In this document: piece after piece, positions 1-14,800 of the stretch
Layout of the letters: every line of letters begins with the position of its first letter
How positions within the stretch are numbered: position 1 is the first letter of the stretch
NCBI RefSeq assembly: GCF_000189635.1
Contig: NW_002476472.1
Span: 1 to 64,000, forward strand
DNA: 64,000 nt
DNA from: Tetrahymena thermophila SB210
Taxonomy: Eukaryota; Ciliophora; Oligohymenophorea; Hymenostomatida; Tetrahymenidae
Direction: 5' to 3'
Position numbers and translations under genes: made by a program
Notes under the pieces: generated by a model
Database searches by the model: none
What the model saw: only the letters and a program-made list of their open reading frames with translations
What the model was told of the DNA's origin: nothing

Positions 1-3000
1 CTTTCATTAGGTAAAGTAATACTCTCTATCTAGTTAGATTTAATATTGTATATTTATATTTAGTTTTTACTTGGAAGGATAATATAATTACTGCAGATGA
101 ATGCATTCGATATATCACCTTATTAAAAATTAGTTAATAATATTTCACCTGAACTAAGTATTTTGGTATTTAAACTATTTAACTAAAAGTTTGACTTGTA
201 CAGTAAAAATATTTAATTTGAGCTTGAATCATAAAAGAAGTTATCAGGTGTACTTTATAATTAAATTATAGATACAAACTCTAAAGAATTCTATTAGAGG
301 TTTACTTAAATTATATTTAATTAATTAAATGTAATATATATGAATTGATTTTCTGATATCAATATAGGCTCAGTTAAATATGGATAAATATTCTATTGGG
401 AGATTTCGAATAGCAATGAGTCAACAAGCTTAGCATTATAAAATAAATTGAGTGAGAGATTCGAAATACTATAATAAACTTAATATTCTTCATTTAGATA
501 AACACTTTAAACATTTTAATACTATAATAAGTTTATTTCTGATTAGTAAAGTACTTCTGTAAGATCAAAAGCTATAAAAACTGTATTTGTTTAAACTATT
601 AGCACTTAAATAAGCTAGTTTATGTAAATAGCTAAGATATTTGCTTGGTTATATTATTGTAATGAAAACATCTCAATCAATTACATTTCTGGAAACTTCA
701 AAGCAGAAATAAATTAGTATGAATATAAGAAAATGATATTTTTATTTTAATCCATTTAAATACCTTATGTATCTTGAACAATTGTATTAAATGTTGTTAT
801 ATTTCTTGTTACATAGTTACATAAGTATATTACAGGAGTTGTATCAATTAATATTATACTTGTTTTATCCTCAAAATAGTATGTAGCTCCTTATAAAAAT
901 GAGTTGATTGTGTAATAAGTGAATAAAATTTTATCACCTGGAATATTCATAATGTTTATTTTTTTTGTAACTCCTGTCATTCCTACCAAAGCGTTATACT
1001 ATAAATCATAATAGATATTTGTATTATTTTGTCTATAATCAAAATATTCTATTAATTAAAAAAAGTCATTTCTTTAAAAAAAGTTTAATGTAGATTCATA
1101 TAGGCATATGATTAGCTACTCTTTTACATTAATAATTGGTATATTTTATGATGAATTCGGGTATTATAATTAATTAAACTAATATTTAATTTAATAAAAA
1201 ATAAATTTTAAATAAAATATAATGTACTATAAATGCTCATTATTTAAATCATTCCCAAAGAATCTTTTTTCCCAAAAAAAGTGAAATAAAAAAAAATTAA
1301 AGAAAAAAATGTCTTAATTAACGAGCATTCACAGTATATAATCAATTATTTTTTGATTACCAAATTAAATAGTTCTAAATCTTCTTATCCAGTAAGTAAA
1401 TTAATAAATCGAACAAGTGGAGAATAAATTATTAATATGTTTTCACTACATTTCAAAACAAATTTAAGTTATAAAGCAATCAAATAGTTTAAATAGAAAA
1501 ATTGTGTGTCTACTTATAATGAAGCTTTTTCTTAAATCTATTTAATTTAATAGAAATTTAAAATAATAAAATCTTAAAATTAAAATTACTTTAATTATAT
1601 ATAGATTTTATTACTAGGTCATGGCAACGACTATCTATTATTCAAAACAATATTAGTATTCTATTATATTTGAGTCTAATAAAGCAATTTATTCATTTGT
1701 AATATTATTTTTTTTATTATAAAGATAAATAGTTGAACCACTCACGTATATAAAACTAAGATTATTCCAATCAACTAACTTGATTGTTAAATCGAACTTA
1801 GCATTAAAATTTACTTAGCTGACCAATTTAATGCTTTTTATAATATCATAAATCTAAACACATTAGCAACTGCTGTCATGTAATGCTATTAAATTTTATC
1901 CTTCTTCAAAATAAAGATCTTAAAGAATTTAACTTTAAGTGAAATTTAATACTTAAAAAGGCATATTTAGTAAGTTTTTATACCAATAAACTCCATTTAC
2001 TGATTAGAATATGTGTAATTATGTATCATCTGTATAAATTTAACCAATGAATATAGTATCATCCTCTTATTAAGTGTTTAAAATAATCATATTTTCAGTA
2101 TCAATTATTTTTCCTGATTATTATACATAAAAAGTGCTTAACTTGTTAAAATTTATTATCTGATTTAGATTAGAAACTTTATATGACTCGGCTTCTAAAA
2201 CTTAGAATTTTTTCAACTCCATATCAAATTTATAAAAATTGGTTGAATCATAATAAAATACATATCTCTCAGTTTAAAAAGAATTATATTATATTGATTA
2301 TGAATTGGGAAATTAAATTCCTATATTTAGTTTTGTTTGAATTTATAAATCGTATGAACATATTAATATAATTCCATTATAAAATAAAAAAATTTCCTTT
2401 GTTTTTTGATAAATAAAGGTAGGGTTTCTTATAGGAAAAATTTCAAGTTAAGTAGGTTCCATTATAAAATTTTATGCTCTCAAAGAAAAAGGTTAGCAAA
2501 TAGCCTATTAATAAATATCACAAAAGTAGATAATATCATCATCAAATATAATAGGATATATTTCATCGCCATAAATAGTCCAAAACCAAACCAAATAATT
2601 ATCATTAAAATTATAGATTTAGTTAGATATGAGAGTAGTTAAATCTAATAAGTATAATATTAATTCATATTAATCATTTGAAGATTAATAAAGCAGGTAG
2701 TCTTCATTGATTATTATATAACTTTCGAGAGAGAAAAATTGAGTTTAATCACTGCTAATTAACTCTTATGAATTACTAAGATTAAAAATTTATGGAATGT
2801 TAGAAATAAATAAAAGATTTTTATTTTAAAGATAAACAAAATCTGTCTATTAATAAAAATAAATACTATAATTATAAGATATTATCTCCTTTCCTTAATC
2901 AAGATCAATTATAAAACCATATATTTTGTAATGTATAAATTATTAAATTAAAATATATTAGTTACTTATTTAACTAACAAAGTTGTAAGTTTAAGGAATA

Positions 3001-5256
3001 ATGCCATCATTTTATTAAAAATAAAGACTTTTAGTATTAATCGCAGGAGTTTTTTAAAAGTTATATACAGATTCTTATATTGCTAAATACCCTATTGTAC
3101 AATTTACAAATGATTGATGACTATCATAAATAAAAAATTTATTCTCATTACTTTTATCAAAAAGAATATCAGATAATTAATTTTATTTGAAAATTGGATT
3201 ATCTTTATAATAAAAAGTACCAAATTAATAAGGATTTAAGTATTAAATCTTAAATGTATAATCTGTCAGATTATATCTTAATCTAACTTATTGTTAATTT
3301 GAATTGAATTCTGAAAGAATTTGAGTTACGAAGACATCCATTATTTTTGAATCCATATTAATTATTAAATTAGTAATCTTAGATATTTTAGATATAAAAG
3401 ATTAATCTAAAGGTTTGAAATAATTTACATAATTTTAAGCTTAACCTTAATTATAAAAAATTAAGTAACTTGTTAAATTCATTATCTAGAAACTGTCAGA
3501 AAATATAAAAGCCATAGTTGAGTTTGATATGACATCTTCAAAAATTTGAAATTAATTTATTTATGATTAAGTTAAATTTAATGTTGAAATTATTTCATCA
3601 GACTATTAGCTTAGAAGGAGCATTTCTAAATGAAAACTATCACTATTTTGTACAACAATACAATTAAGAATATTCGAATAATAAAATGGTAAAATTTATG
3701 GTTAAATTAAAGTTTCACATTGAAATTTTTTTATAACTTAAACTAAAGCTATTAAATCTTATTTAATATCTATTTTTATAACTTCACAATCGTATTTAGT
3801 AGAAATCAAAATAAAGAAATCATTGTATTATTTTATTTCTACAAATTAATAACCATCTAAGTTCAATTAGTTTATACTTTATAATGTTAACTATCTTTAT
3901 TCATCCAAAACTCCTATCTTTTTAAAAAAATTGATTAAGTAATATGAATTTATTATATTGCTATCTTGAATAATTATTTCTCTAGTAGGTTATAATATTT
4001 TTTTAATTAAAAAACAAAAAAATATATCCGTTTAGTTTCGAACTTGAATAAAGAAAAATAATAAAATATTTTTTTATCAAAAAAATTATTTTTTACTTAT
4101 TTTTTTCTATTAATATTTAAGAAAATTGTTTCAAGTCTTTTTTAATTTTATTAAATTAATTTTTATTGTTTTAATAAATATATATTTCCTACTCAAGAAA
4201 TATTTATCAGAGAATAGCTAGCAATAAATAATATTTGAAATTTACTTAAAGTGAAGAATCTTCTCTTTACACATAATAAGTTGTGATATTATTAACATGA
4301 GTTTAAAAAAAAAGAGAAATTCTTTAATAGCCTATCTGATATTAGCTTAATCTCTTGTTAATAGCATCATACACTAAAAGAGTATCAGATTAGTAGGATT
4401 TTAGAAAAATAATTTAGTTTTTTTAATCTACATAATTAACAATATAATCAAAATTTGTTTTACTCTCAAATACTACTTCAAATGTCTACAAATTCATCAC
4501 TAATAATCTGCTGCCTGCAATACATCCTCCTTAATTTCCAACAACAAAACTTTCTTAAGTTAATTCATTTCCATTGTAAGTATATATTTATTCATAGTTT
4601 GTTATATTTTAAAGGATTTGTGTATTAATTACCTTCCAATTATTATCTAATAGAGCAAAAGTACAAGCATTTCCTACAATTATATATTGATCCTCATTAA
4701 TTGGTTATATTTATATAACCCTCTAAGTGAAAGAAAGATTTTAGCTTTCTTGAATTTAAATACACTTTACAGTTTCTTCGCAAATTTATGCTTCCATGTT
4801 TTAATAGAAGCTTTATGGACATTGATTATTACATTATTTGAGGTTTGATGGTCCCTAAATAAAGTTTGTTAAAAAAGGGCAAACATTATTCATTAAAATG
4901 CATTGATTATTAGCTTTATCTAGCTTAAAGTTTTATTCACATTAATCACATATTTGGTTTGTATTACATTTAACACATCCATAGATTTAGCATTTCACAC
5001 ATTCAAAATTTTCATTTAAAAATTCATTTTTTGAACATTTTTGTACACAAGTAGAACTATCATCAGAGCTCTTAAATAGCCTATCACCACAATTAATACA
5101 CGCAGAATCGCTAGTATTAAAGCAACTGCTGCATAAATCTGAACACTGAAGGCAAGATTAATCTATCAAAGAGTAAATTTAATTTGACTTACAAATATTA
5201 CAAATACTTATTTTAATTGCACACAAGAAAATTATGATTATTATTTTGTAATTCAT
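1..5256 (-). CDS. Giant cysteine-rich/beta-helix surface membrane protein, copy A (5' part; 3' end beyond window)
   Basis: The start is the ATG at 5254-5256. It opens a hydrophobic signal peptide (MNYKIIIIIFLCAIKISIC) followed by CxxC-rich furin or growth-factor-receptor-like repeats, with many TAA/TAG glutamines. I read about 240 codons from the start without a TGA. The rest follows copy B (11.33-16.43 kb) closely at the DNA level, so this is the N-terminal half of the same protein. By homology the beta-helix and membrane domains lie left of the window. Introns are present; one (around 1195-1370) holds an inverted-repeat element that copy B lacks. Function is unknown. Ciliates carry many such large secreted or membrane proteins, and a cell-surface role is inferred. 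I did not verify the frame over the whole 5.2 kb, so decay further in cannot be excluded. Confidence 0.8.
1227..1334. mobile_element. 108-bp TA-flanked inverted-repeat element (MITE or IES-like) in an intron of copy A
   Basis: The left end reads CTATAAATGCTCATTATTTA. The right end, reverse-complemented, reads CTGTGAATGCTCGTTAATTA. Both ends are immediately flanked by TA (1225-1226 and 1335-1336). The paralogous intron in copy B (about 12510-12570) has no such segment, so it is a clean presence/absence difference. Its ends match those of the element at 16596-16721. It is too short to encode a transposase. Confidence 0.75.
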
Positions 5257-5877
5257 TCTTTTCAATTTTATAGATGTTTTAAATTTTCCAGTTGTTTTAA
5301 TTTTTTTCTTTATTATTAATTACATTCAAAAAGTAATTAATTGTATTCAAATTTATAATGTGCTAATCTCAATAGACTTACCTACATAAGAATTCATGTT
5401 ATATAATAGCAATCAGTTAATTAATTTAAATATGAATTAATCATTTAAATAATCAAATTCTGTGTTTTATTATATTTATACTGGGTGTTTTTTTAAGAGA
5501 GGGGGGATTCTGTTTTATAGAGTCTTAGCTTATAAAGTCTATTTTAGGTTTATCCTCAGCATGAAATTTTTAAAATAAGCAAAATTTAAATTAGATCCCC
5601 TTTATAATAACACTAGACTCATGCATATTAGTTTAGACAAAAAAAGATTTTGAGAAATATTTTTATAAAAATAAAAAAAGAAAAGTAAATTTTTATTTTG
5701 GAATTTTATTCTTTAAACAGAAATGTGCTAATATTAGAAAAAATATTTAAGTAATACAACAAATAAAATATATATTAAATAGTTATTGAAGCTTTAAAAT
5801 TTATAATCAACAATTTATATAAATAAATATATCTAGAATTTATTTAAAATTAATAGAAATTATAAGATTTTTAATAT
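5257..5877. other. Spacer between the two giant genes
   Basis: This 621-bp AT-rich spacer lies between the TGA of copy B and the ATG of copy A. Bases up to about 5560 are conserved with the region upstream of copy B (about 16426-16860 once the element there is removed), so they probably hold the shared promoter. No gene was seen. Confidence 0.7.
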
Positions 5878-8800
5878 TCAACTTTTATCTAGAGTGAGCT
5901 GAATTTAAAATCTATGACTACTACTTTATTGAGTATTTTATATGGACCTTTCAGTTTCTTAAATAATACTATCCTTTGTATTGCTATTAAATAAGCTTTG
6001 CTTATCGAATATTCTATCTTTTAAAGCTATTTTAATATAAAAAAAATTATATTACTTTTTCTTAAGAAAGAAAAGAAAATTACATATTGAGTTTGATTTA
6101 GAATTTCTTGTGTAGTAAGACCATTTATTTTTCATTCTTTTAATAGAGTTATTTTTTTATACTTTTTCATCATTTATTTCAGATGAAATTATTAAACGCG
6201 CTTACGGTGAAGAGGGTGAAGAATCAAAGTCCTAAGTATTTTTAAAATCTAATTTAAGTTTCTAATGCTATGAGAATAGTATATCATTTTTTTAAAATGA
6301 TTTCATCAATTATTTTATTTTTTGCTTTACTTTTTTAAACTTGAGTAAAGAACTTATCTTTTAATTATTTTATATTTCCACATAAAGCAATTAAGGATAT
6401 TTTATTTTAATTTTAAGTATTAAATTTTAGAAACATGTTCTTTACTCTTATTGATTAGAAATTTTTAGTCTTACCAATCCTGTTACTAAAGTAGTTATAA
6501 AAACAAAGTTAAGAAGCATAATCATAGCTAACCAAAATGTTTAATACATTAAATCATTTTAATCACCTACTATCTGTATCATACAAAAGTTTATTGATAT
6601 TGCTAATATTAGAGTAGATATTTGCTGTAAACTGTTAAAATATTTATTTAAATAAGGTTGCGATTTAAATATTAAAAAAAATTAGATCATCAAGCAAAGA
6701 TTCGTAATAGCAACCTATTATTTTTTAATGGTAGAATTAATTAATTAGAATTTGTGTATGATTAAATAATAAAATTAATTTGAAGGTATTAAGTTACCTA
6801 TTTACATTTTATAATATTTCAAATAATTCCTTAAAAATTGATAATTATTGAAAATTTTATTAACAATAGATAAAAATTTGAAAGTTTTATTAAATTTATT
6901 ATTTGAAATCTAAATTAAAAATATTATATTACCTTTAATTAGATTTTTTGTTGCAATAAAACAGATATTAAAATCAAACTTGTTTTATAAGACAATTTCC
7001 AAAACTCCCAGTAATAGTATTGTTTTTTATAGCCAGCAAATAAGAAAGAATATTTTATTTATTTAATAATTGACTTTTTTTTCGATTTAGCATCATAAAT
7101 TTTATAGAATAGTAATAAAGGTATTAAAATACACCATATAAAAATAACAGGAATAGTAAAAAAAAATATGTACGGCTTATGATAATGTTTATCATAGCAT
7201 TCAACTCCAAAATCTAGATCTAAATATTTTTTATCTCCTATCATTATACAATTAATAGATCTAATAGCAAGAGTAATTATCATAGGGTAAAAGTAAAAAT
7301 AAATAAAAATAGCTGCAGTTTATAAATACCTGATAAATAAATCTATTTTTAATCGCTTTAAAATAAATGCTTAAACTAAGTAAAAAATAAAGATTCCTGC
7401 TGGTAAAGTAAATGACCAAAGAAATTAGAATAACCACAAAGGTTGTAAATTTGGGTGTTTAGAAAAAATGCAATCAATAGACTTACTAGCCACACTAACT
7501 GAATTTCCTGATAGTTAAATAGGAACAGTAAAAAAAACAGGCATTTCAGTAGTAAATGTGCATACTAATGATAATATTTATAAATGATCGGTGAGGATTT
7601 TTGAAATAATTTATGATCTGTCTGATTAGTTTACTTTTTATATAAAAAAAATTTTTTTAATTGTTTAAATGGAATAATTTATTTCTTACATGTTGATCCT
7701 AAAAAAATAATTTCTAGTTTATTTAAATAATATCCTTTAACTTTAACTTCTAGCTACATTATAATTCTTCTTAGAATTATAAATATGTAAAGAGAAATCA
7801 TTAAGTATGCAAATAAATTATAGAGAAGAATTTTATAAACATTTTCTTCGCATTTATAACATTTTCCATGACTATAAATTTCAGAATATCTACTTCCCCA
7901 AATATCACCGTATGTATCACACTAATAGCATAGAGGACCTTTATATCCTTCAATGCAGTAAAACTTTATTTAATTTTATTTAATATATTTTTAAATTTAA
8001 ATATTTAATTTTAGTAGACTAATTTTTAATAAATGAATTATTTTGTTAAAAATTTAAAATTAAAGAACAATATATTTTAAATTAAATATTATTTAGATAT
8101 TTAAATTTACTTTAGAAGAAGAAAGCTCAGGTTAGCATGGTAGAGGGTTAAAACTGCAGTAAATAATATTGTCAGTATTTTCATCTTCTCTCCAATAACT
8201 ATTTTTTAATTAGATATTAGAACCTATACATTTTACAGCTGAATCAGGGCATTGTCTACACTCTTGATCATTTAAACTTAAAGAATATTTACCATCAGGG
8301 CATAATTCACAAGCTATTGAGTCACCATATGATTTAAATATTTCTCCTATTGAGCACTAATCTAATTGTATATTCAATTATAATTCTATTTAACCTGAGT
8401 TTACCATAATATTTCCTTTTTAATCTGTTAGTGAAGGAAATGAATTGCTAACAATTTTTAGTACTAACTCAGAAATAGGCTTGTAAAAAATCTGAAAATC
8501 TAAATTAAAGCCCCCATTTGTAAATTATTTTGATTAAAGTTATCCAATGCATTGTATTTATTTGTTTTCTTAATTCCATTAAACAGAAACACTTATTTGT
8601 TGGACTAAATTTTAAACATCACTACTTAATAATTAAAAATTAGTTGAGTTAACATCTATAAATCTAATTGGATTATTTTCTTCATCAAGCAATTGTATTT
8701 GTTCAAAATTTATTGAATCTCCACTTTTAATTTTTTTAATAAATATAACTTTATTTTCATAAAGCTTTACACTGTTTTTGGGAATTTTTATGTTTTCTAA

Positions 8801-11800
8801 ATTAACAAATACACTCCTTAAAGTAGAACCAAAATTCTATCCGTAAATATTTGCTAGATTATCTTTAAAAGTATTATTATTTTTATTGCCTTATTACAGA
8901 TCAATTAAAAAATCTGGCATAACCACATCATAAAATATTCCTCCACCAATTTATGCTTAATTTGAAGCAATAACTGAATTTTACATGATCAAATTACTAT
9001 TTTAGAGATAAATTGAACCACCTGAAGAATATTCTGATTTATTTTCTATTAATTAAGTTTAATTTATTTTTAAAACTCCTTTTTTAATAGTATTAGTCAT
9101 ATAAATAGCTCCACCATTTTTTAACTTACAAGTATTAAGCTAAAAAATAGAATTTTATATTATTATTTCTATGTTATCAAGTACGTGAATAACACCTCCA
9201 GGACCATTAATGTTTGTATTGTTTGTAAAATGACTCTCTGTAATAGTAACTGTTTAGCAATCTTATATCGTAAATATAGAATAATATTAGCTATTTACAT
9301 TAACTACATCTTTTATTAGTAAATTTTTTAATTCAATATTAGACAATTAATTTAAATGGATTAAGGGATTATCATTAAGAATAGAAGAATTCATAAATTT
9401 TGCTTTAGAAATAAGAGCATATCCTTCACTGTTTTATTGATTCATAGAAAGGAACTAAATTTAATTGTTATTTTAATTGATATTTTCTATTTATGAATTA
9501 TTAAAACTTATTATATTTATAAAACTAATATCTAATTTCGAAAACAAATATTTTATATTCTAAATATTTAAATCAGCAATATTAATTTAATTAGCTTGAA
9601 TAGTGAAAACAGTTTATGAAACTTAGAGAAGATCAATATTTATTTGAGAAACTTCAAAGTTATTAGTTTTAAAAGAAAATTTAGTGTCTACACAATCAAA
9701 TATCTCAATATCCTTTAAAATAGCAGAATCACTTAGATACTAAAATGTTTTAATATCATATTCTTTTATTTAAATTATTTCATTGTTTGTTGAGTATTTG
9801 AGTTAAATAGTTTAAATATTTGATGTAATTGCTCTTTATATAAAATAAATTGTAGAATGATATATTTAAACTATTGAAGTATTCACAATTTTAAGATCAT
9901 TTATTTACCATAATTCAAATACATTGTATAAATATTAGCAATTTGTAACATTAACATTTGAGATATTTACCATTTGACTTTAACCTATCTAAAAAATATT
10001 ACTTGAGTTCGAATTAGAAAGATAAACGTTGTTAATTAAAACATTTGTATTGTTATTTAAAACAAATATAAAATCATCATGCTTTTTTATATTTTACAGT
10101 ATTAATTAATCAATGATAACTAATTCACAGTTTGAGATTTAAATTTAGCTAAAACTTACTAAATTAAATGAACACTTATTATAAATAAACCTTTTTAAAA
10201 TTTTATAAATTTAATGATTCATTTAAATTTAAAGAAACATTCAGCATTTAAAAATTTTCCATGTTTCCATTTAAATTTAAATTTATTTGAGTTTCTAGAG
10301 AAAGAGACATTTATTTTAAAAATAAATTGAAAACTTGTTTAGAAAATTGAATATCATTTATCCATTTGATTTAATTTTCATATTTAGATTATAACCTTAA
10401 GCTTAATTTGTGTGTTTCATCTCTATTTTAGTCTTGTAAGTTAATGTCAATTTATTCAATAGATTACCCATCTTGATATTCTATTTCTATTATTGAAAGT
10501 ATTTATTAAGTGGTTTAAATAGATTAAGTAATATCATTAATGATTGTTTTTGAATAAATATTTTCAGATGTTCTTTTCTATTGTTGAATTTAAACAGAGC
10601 ATAATTTATTTGTTGATAAGGGTAATACAATTTAAGTTATATTTTAGTAATTAGAAACCAATAAAGATGAATATCTTTGGTTGTTAGAATCAATGATTAG
10701 CTAAAAGTTTTATAAAAATGCATTTTTTATTTCGTATTCATAGATATTTGAGTATGTGTTGTTATATTTCAGTTATATTATGGATAATTTATTTTTTTAA
10801 ATAATAATAAAATAGTTATTATAATTTATATTTATTAAATTATTTGCTTCTGAAACTCCTGTATTTAATGTAGGAAATTATTGTTCAAAGCTTATTCTAT
10901 TGTACACAATTATATCATTTGGGCAAATAGAATATATAAAATTTTAATCGAAGGATATAATTGCTTACTTCAAGCAAGGATTTTTAATTGTAGTAATAAA
11001 ATCTAAAGTATAGCTAAATATATTAGTATTTGCCTCATTACTAACAATATAAATGAGCTATTTGATAGGATCATTTACAACATTCATTATTTACCAATTA
11101 ACTATATTTTTTTAATAAGTGAACTCTTTCTTAAGCAAATCTAAAATTAATATTGTATTTTAATTATCTTACTTTTGTAATATAAAAATATCTTTTGTTA
11201 TATTTTCTTCATTAACCCAATCATATGTATTAAATCTTTTATTATCCTCAAAAGGAATTTTCCACCAATTATTTTCTAGTGAATTAGCTTACTTTACCTA
11301 TAATTTAAAAGCTAATTTTATTTTACCTTCACTAGGTAAAGAAATATTCTATATTTAGTTAGATTTAATATTGTATATTTATATAAAGTTATTACTTGGA
11401 AGGATAATATAATTACTGCATATGAATGCATTTGATATATCACCTTATTAAAAATTAGTTAATAATATTTCTCCTAAACTAAGTATTTTGGTATTTAAAC
11501 TATTTAACTAAAAGCCTGATTTGTACAGTAAAAATATTTAATTTGAGCTTGAATCGTAAAAGAAGTTATCAGGTGTACTTTTTAATTAAATTCTAGATAC
11601 TAACTCTAAAGAATTATATTCGAGGTTTACTTAAATTAGATTTAAATAATTAAATGTAAAATAAATAAATTGATTTTCTTATATCAAAATAGGCTCAGTT
11701 AAATATGGATAAATATTCTACTGAGAGATTTCGAATAACAATGAGTCAACAAGCTTTGCTTTATAAAATAGATTGAGTGAGAGATTGGAAATACTATAAT

Positions 11801-14800
11801 AAACTTAATATTCTTCATTTAGATAAACATTCTAAACATTTTAATACTATAATAGGTTTACTTCTGATTAGTAAAGAACTTCAGTAAGATCAAACGCAAT
11901 AAAAGCTGTATTTGTTTAAACTATTAGCACTTAAATAAGCTAATTTATGTAAATAGCTAAGATATTTGATTGGTTATACTATTATAATGAAAACATCTCA
12001 ATAAGTTACATTTCTGGAAAACTCAAAGCAGAAATAAATTAGTATGAATATAAGAAAATGATATTTTTATTTTAATCCATTTAAATACCTTATGTATCTT
12101 GAACAATTGTATTAAATGTTGTTATATTTCTTGTTACATAGTTACATAAGTATATTATAGGAGTTGTATCAATTAATATTATACTTGTTTTATCCTCAAA
12201 ATAGTATATTGCTCCTTATAAAAATGAGTTGATTGTGTAATAAGTGAATAAAATTGTATCACCTGGAATATTCATAATGTTTATTTTTTTTGTAACTCCA
12301 GTCACTCCTACTAAAGCGTTATACTATAAATCATAATAGATATTTGTATTATTTTGTCTATAATCAAAATAATCTATGTAAAATAAAAAGTCTTTTCTTT
12401 AAAAAAAGTTTATTGAAGAGGTATATATGATTAGCTACTCTTTTACATTAATAATAGGTATATTTTATGATTCATTTGAGTAATTTATCTAATTAAACTA
12501 AGATTTAATTATATAAAAAATAAATTTTAAATAAAATATAATATAAAAAATAAATTATTTTTTTATTACATAATTAAATGGTTCTAAATCTTCTTATCCA
12601 GTAAGTAAATTAATAATTCGAGCAAGTGGAGAATAAATTATTAATATGTTTTCACTACATTTCAAAACAAATTTAAGTTATAAAGCAATCTGAAAGTTTA
12701 AAATGTTAAATTGTGTGTCTACTTATAATGAAGCTTTTTCTTAAATCTATTTAATTTAATAGAAATTTAAAATAATAAAATCTTAAAATTAAAATTACTT
12801 TAATTATATATAGATTTGATTACTAGGTCATGGCAACGACTATCTATTGTTCAAAACAATATTAGTATTCTATTATATTTGAGTCTAATAGAGCAATTTA
12901 TTCATTAATAATATTATTATTTTGATTATAAAGATAAATAGTTGAACCACTCATGTATATAAAACTAAGATTATTCCAATCAACTAACTTGATTGTTAAA
13001 TCGTACTTAGCATTAAAATTTACTTAGCTGACCAATTTAATGCTTTTTATAATATCATAAATCTAAACACATTAGCAACTGCTGTCATATAATGATATTA
13101 AATTTTATCCTTTATCAAAATAAAGATCTTAAAGTATTTAACTTGAAGTTAAATTTAATACTTAAAAAGGCATATTGAATAAGTTTTTATACCAATAAAC
13201 TCCATTTACTGATTAGAATATGTGTAATTATGTATCGTCTGTATAAATTTAGCCAATGAATTTGCTATCATCCTCTTATTATGAGTTTAAAGTAATCATA
13301 TTTTCAGTATCAATTATTTTTCCTGATTATTTTACATAAAAAGTGCTATTTAACTTGTAAAAAAATATTATCTGCATTTGATTAAAAACTTTTAAAGATT
13401 CGGCTTATAAAACTTAGAATTTTTTCAACTCCATATCAAATTTATAAAAATTGGTTGAATCATAATAAAATACATATCTCTCAGTTTAAAAAATATTTTA
13501 TTAAAAAGAAATTTAATTAGAAGGAAATTAAATTCCTAGATTTAGCTTTGTCTGAATTTACAAATCTTATGAGCATATTAATATATTTCCATTATAAAAT
13601 AAAAAAATTTCCTTAGTTTTTTGATAAATAAAGGTAGGGTTTTTAATAGGAAATAGTTAAAGTTAAGTAGGTTCCATTATAAAATTTTATGCTCTCAGAG
13701 AAAAAGACTAGCAAATAGGCAATTACTAAATATTACAAAAGTAGATAATATCATTATCAAATGTAAGAGGGTATATTTAACTGTCACCAATAGTCCAAAA
13801 TATATTTATTTAAATATGATGAAAATTAAATATTTATGTAGATGAGAAGGTAGTTAAATCTAATAAGTATAATAATAATTCATTTTAATTATTTGAAGAT
13901 TAATACACCAGATAGTCTTCATTAATTATTATATAACTTGAGAGAGAGAAAAATTAAGTTTAATCACTGCTAATAAGCTCTTATTAATTATTAAGATTAA
14001 ATATCTATGGAATGTTTTAGACCAATAAAAAATTTTTATTTTCAAGATAAACAAAATTTGTCTATTATTAATTATAACTATAATTATATGATATTATCTA
14101 TTTTTCTTATTCAATATCAATTATATAATCATAAACAGTCTAATTTGTAGATTATTAAAGTAAAATATATTTACTACTTATTTAACTGATAAAGTTATAA
14201 GTTTGTTAACAAGTGCCCATATTTTATTTAAAATTAATACTTTTAGTATTAATCGCAGGAGTTTTTTAAAAGTTATTTATAGATTCTTATATTGCTAAAT
14301 ACTCTATTGTACAATTTACAAATGATTGATGACTATCATAAATAAAAAATGAATTTTCATTACTTTTATCCAAATTAGTAACAACAAATTAATTTTAACT
14401 TAAAAGGCTATTTTAATCATAATAAAATGTACCAAATTAATAAGGATTTAAATATTAAATCTTAAATGTATAATCTGTCAGATTATATCTTAATCTAATT
14501 TATTATTATTAAGCATTGTACTGAGAAAGAATTTGAGTAACGAAGACATCCATTATTTTTGAATCCATATTAATTATTATATTTGTTATTTCTGATATTT
14601 TAGATATAAAAGATTAATCTAAAGGTTTGAAATAATTTACATAATTTTAAGCTTAACCTTAATTATAAGAAACTAAATAACTAGTTAGATTCATTATTTA
14701 GAGTTTTTCAGAAAATATAAAAGCCATAGTTGAGTTTGATATGACATCTTCAAAAATTTGAAATTAATTTATTTATGATTAAGTTAAATTTATTGTTGGA

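Noticed and set aside
4030..4050. Sequences resembling a tRNA T-arm (TTTCGAAC; also near 15270).
   Set aside because: No acceptor, D or anticodon arms can be formed. Both lie at equivalent places within the duplicated gene.
6181..6235. GC-richer plus-strand patch that looked like an orphan exon flanked by splice sites.
   Set aside because: The minus-strand frame of copy B runs straight through it without a stop, as part of the cytoplasmic tail, so the plus-strand reading is a shadow.
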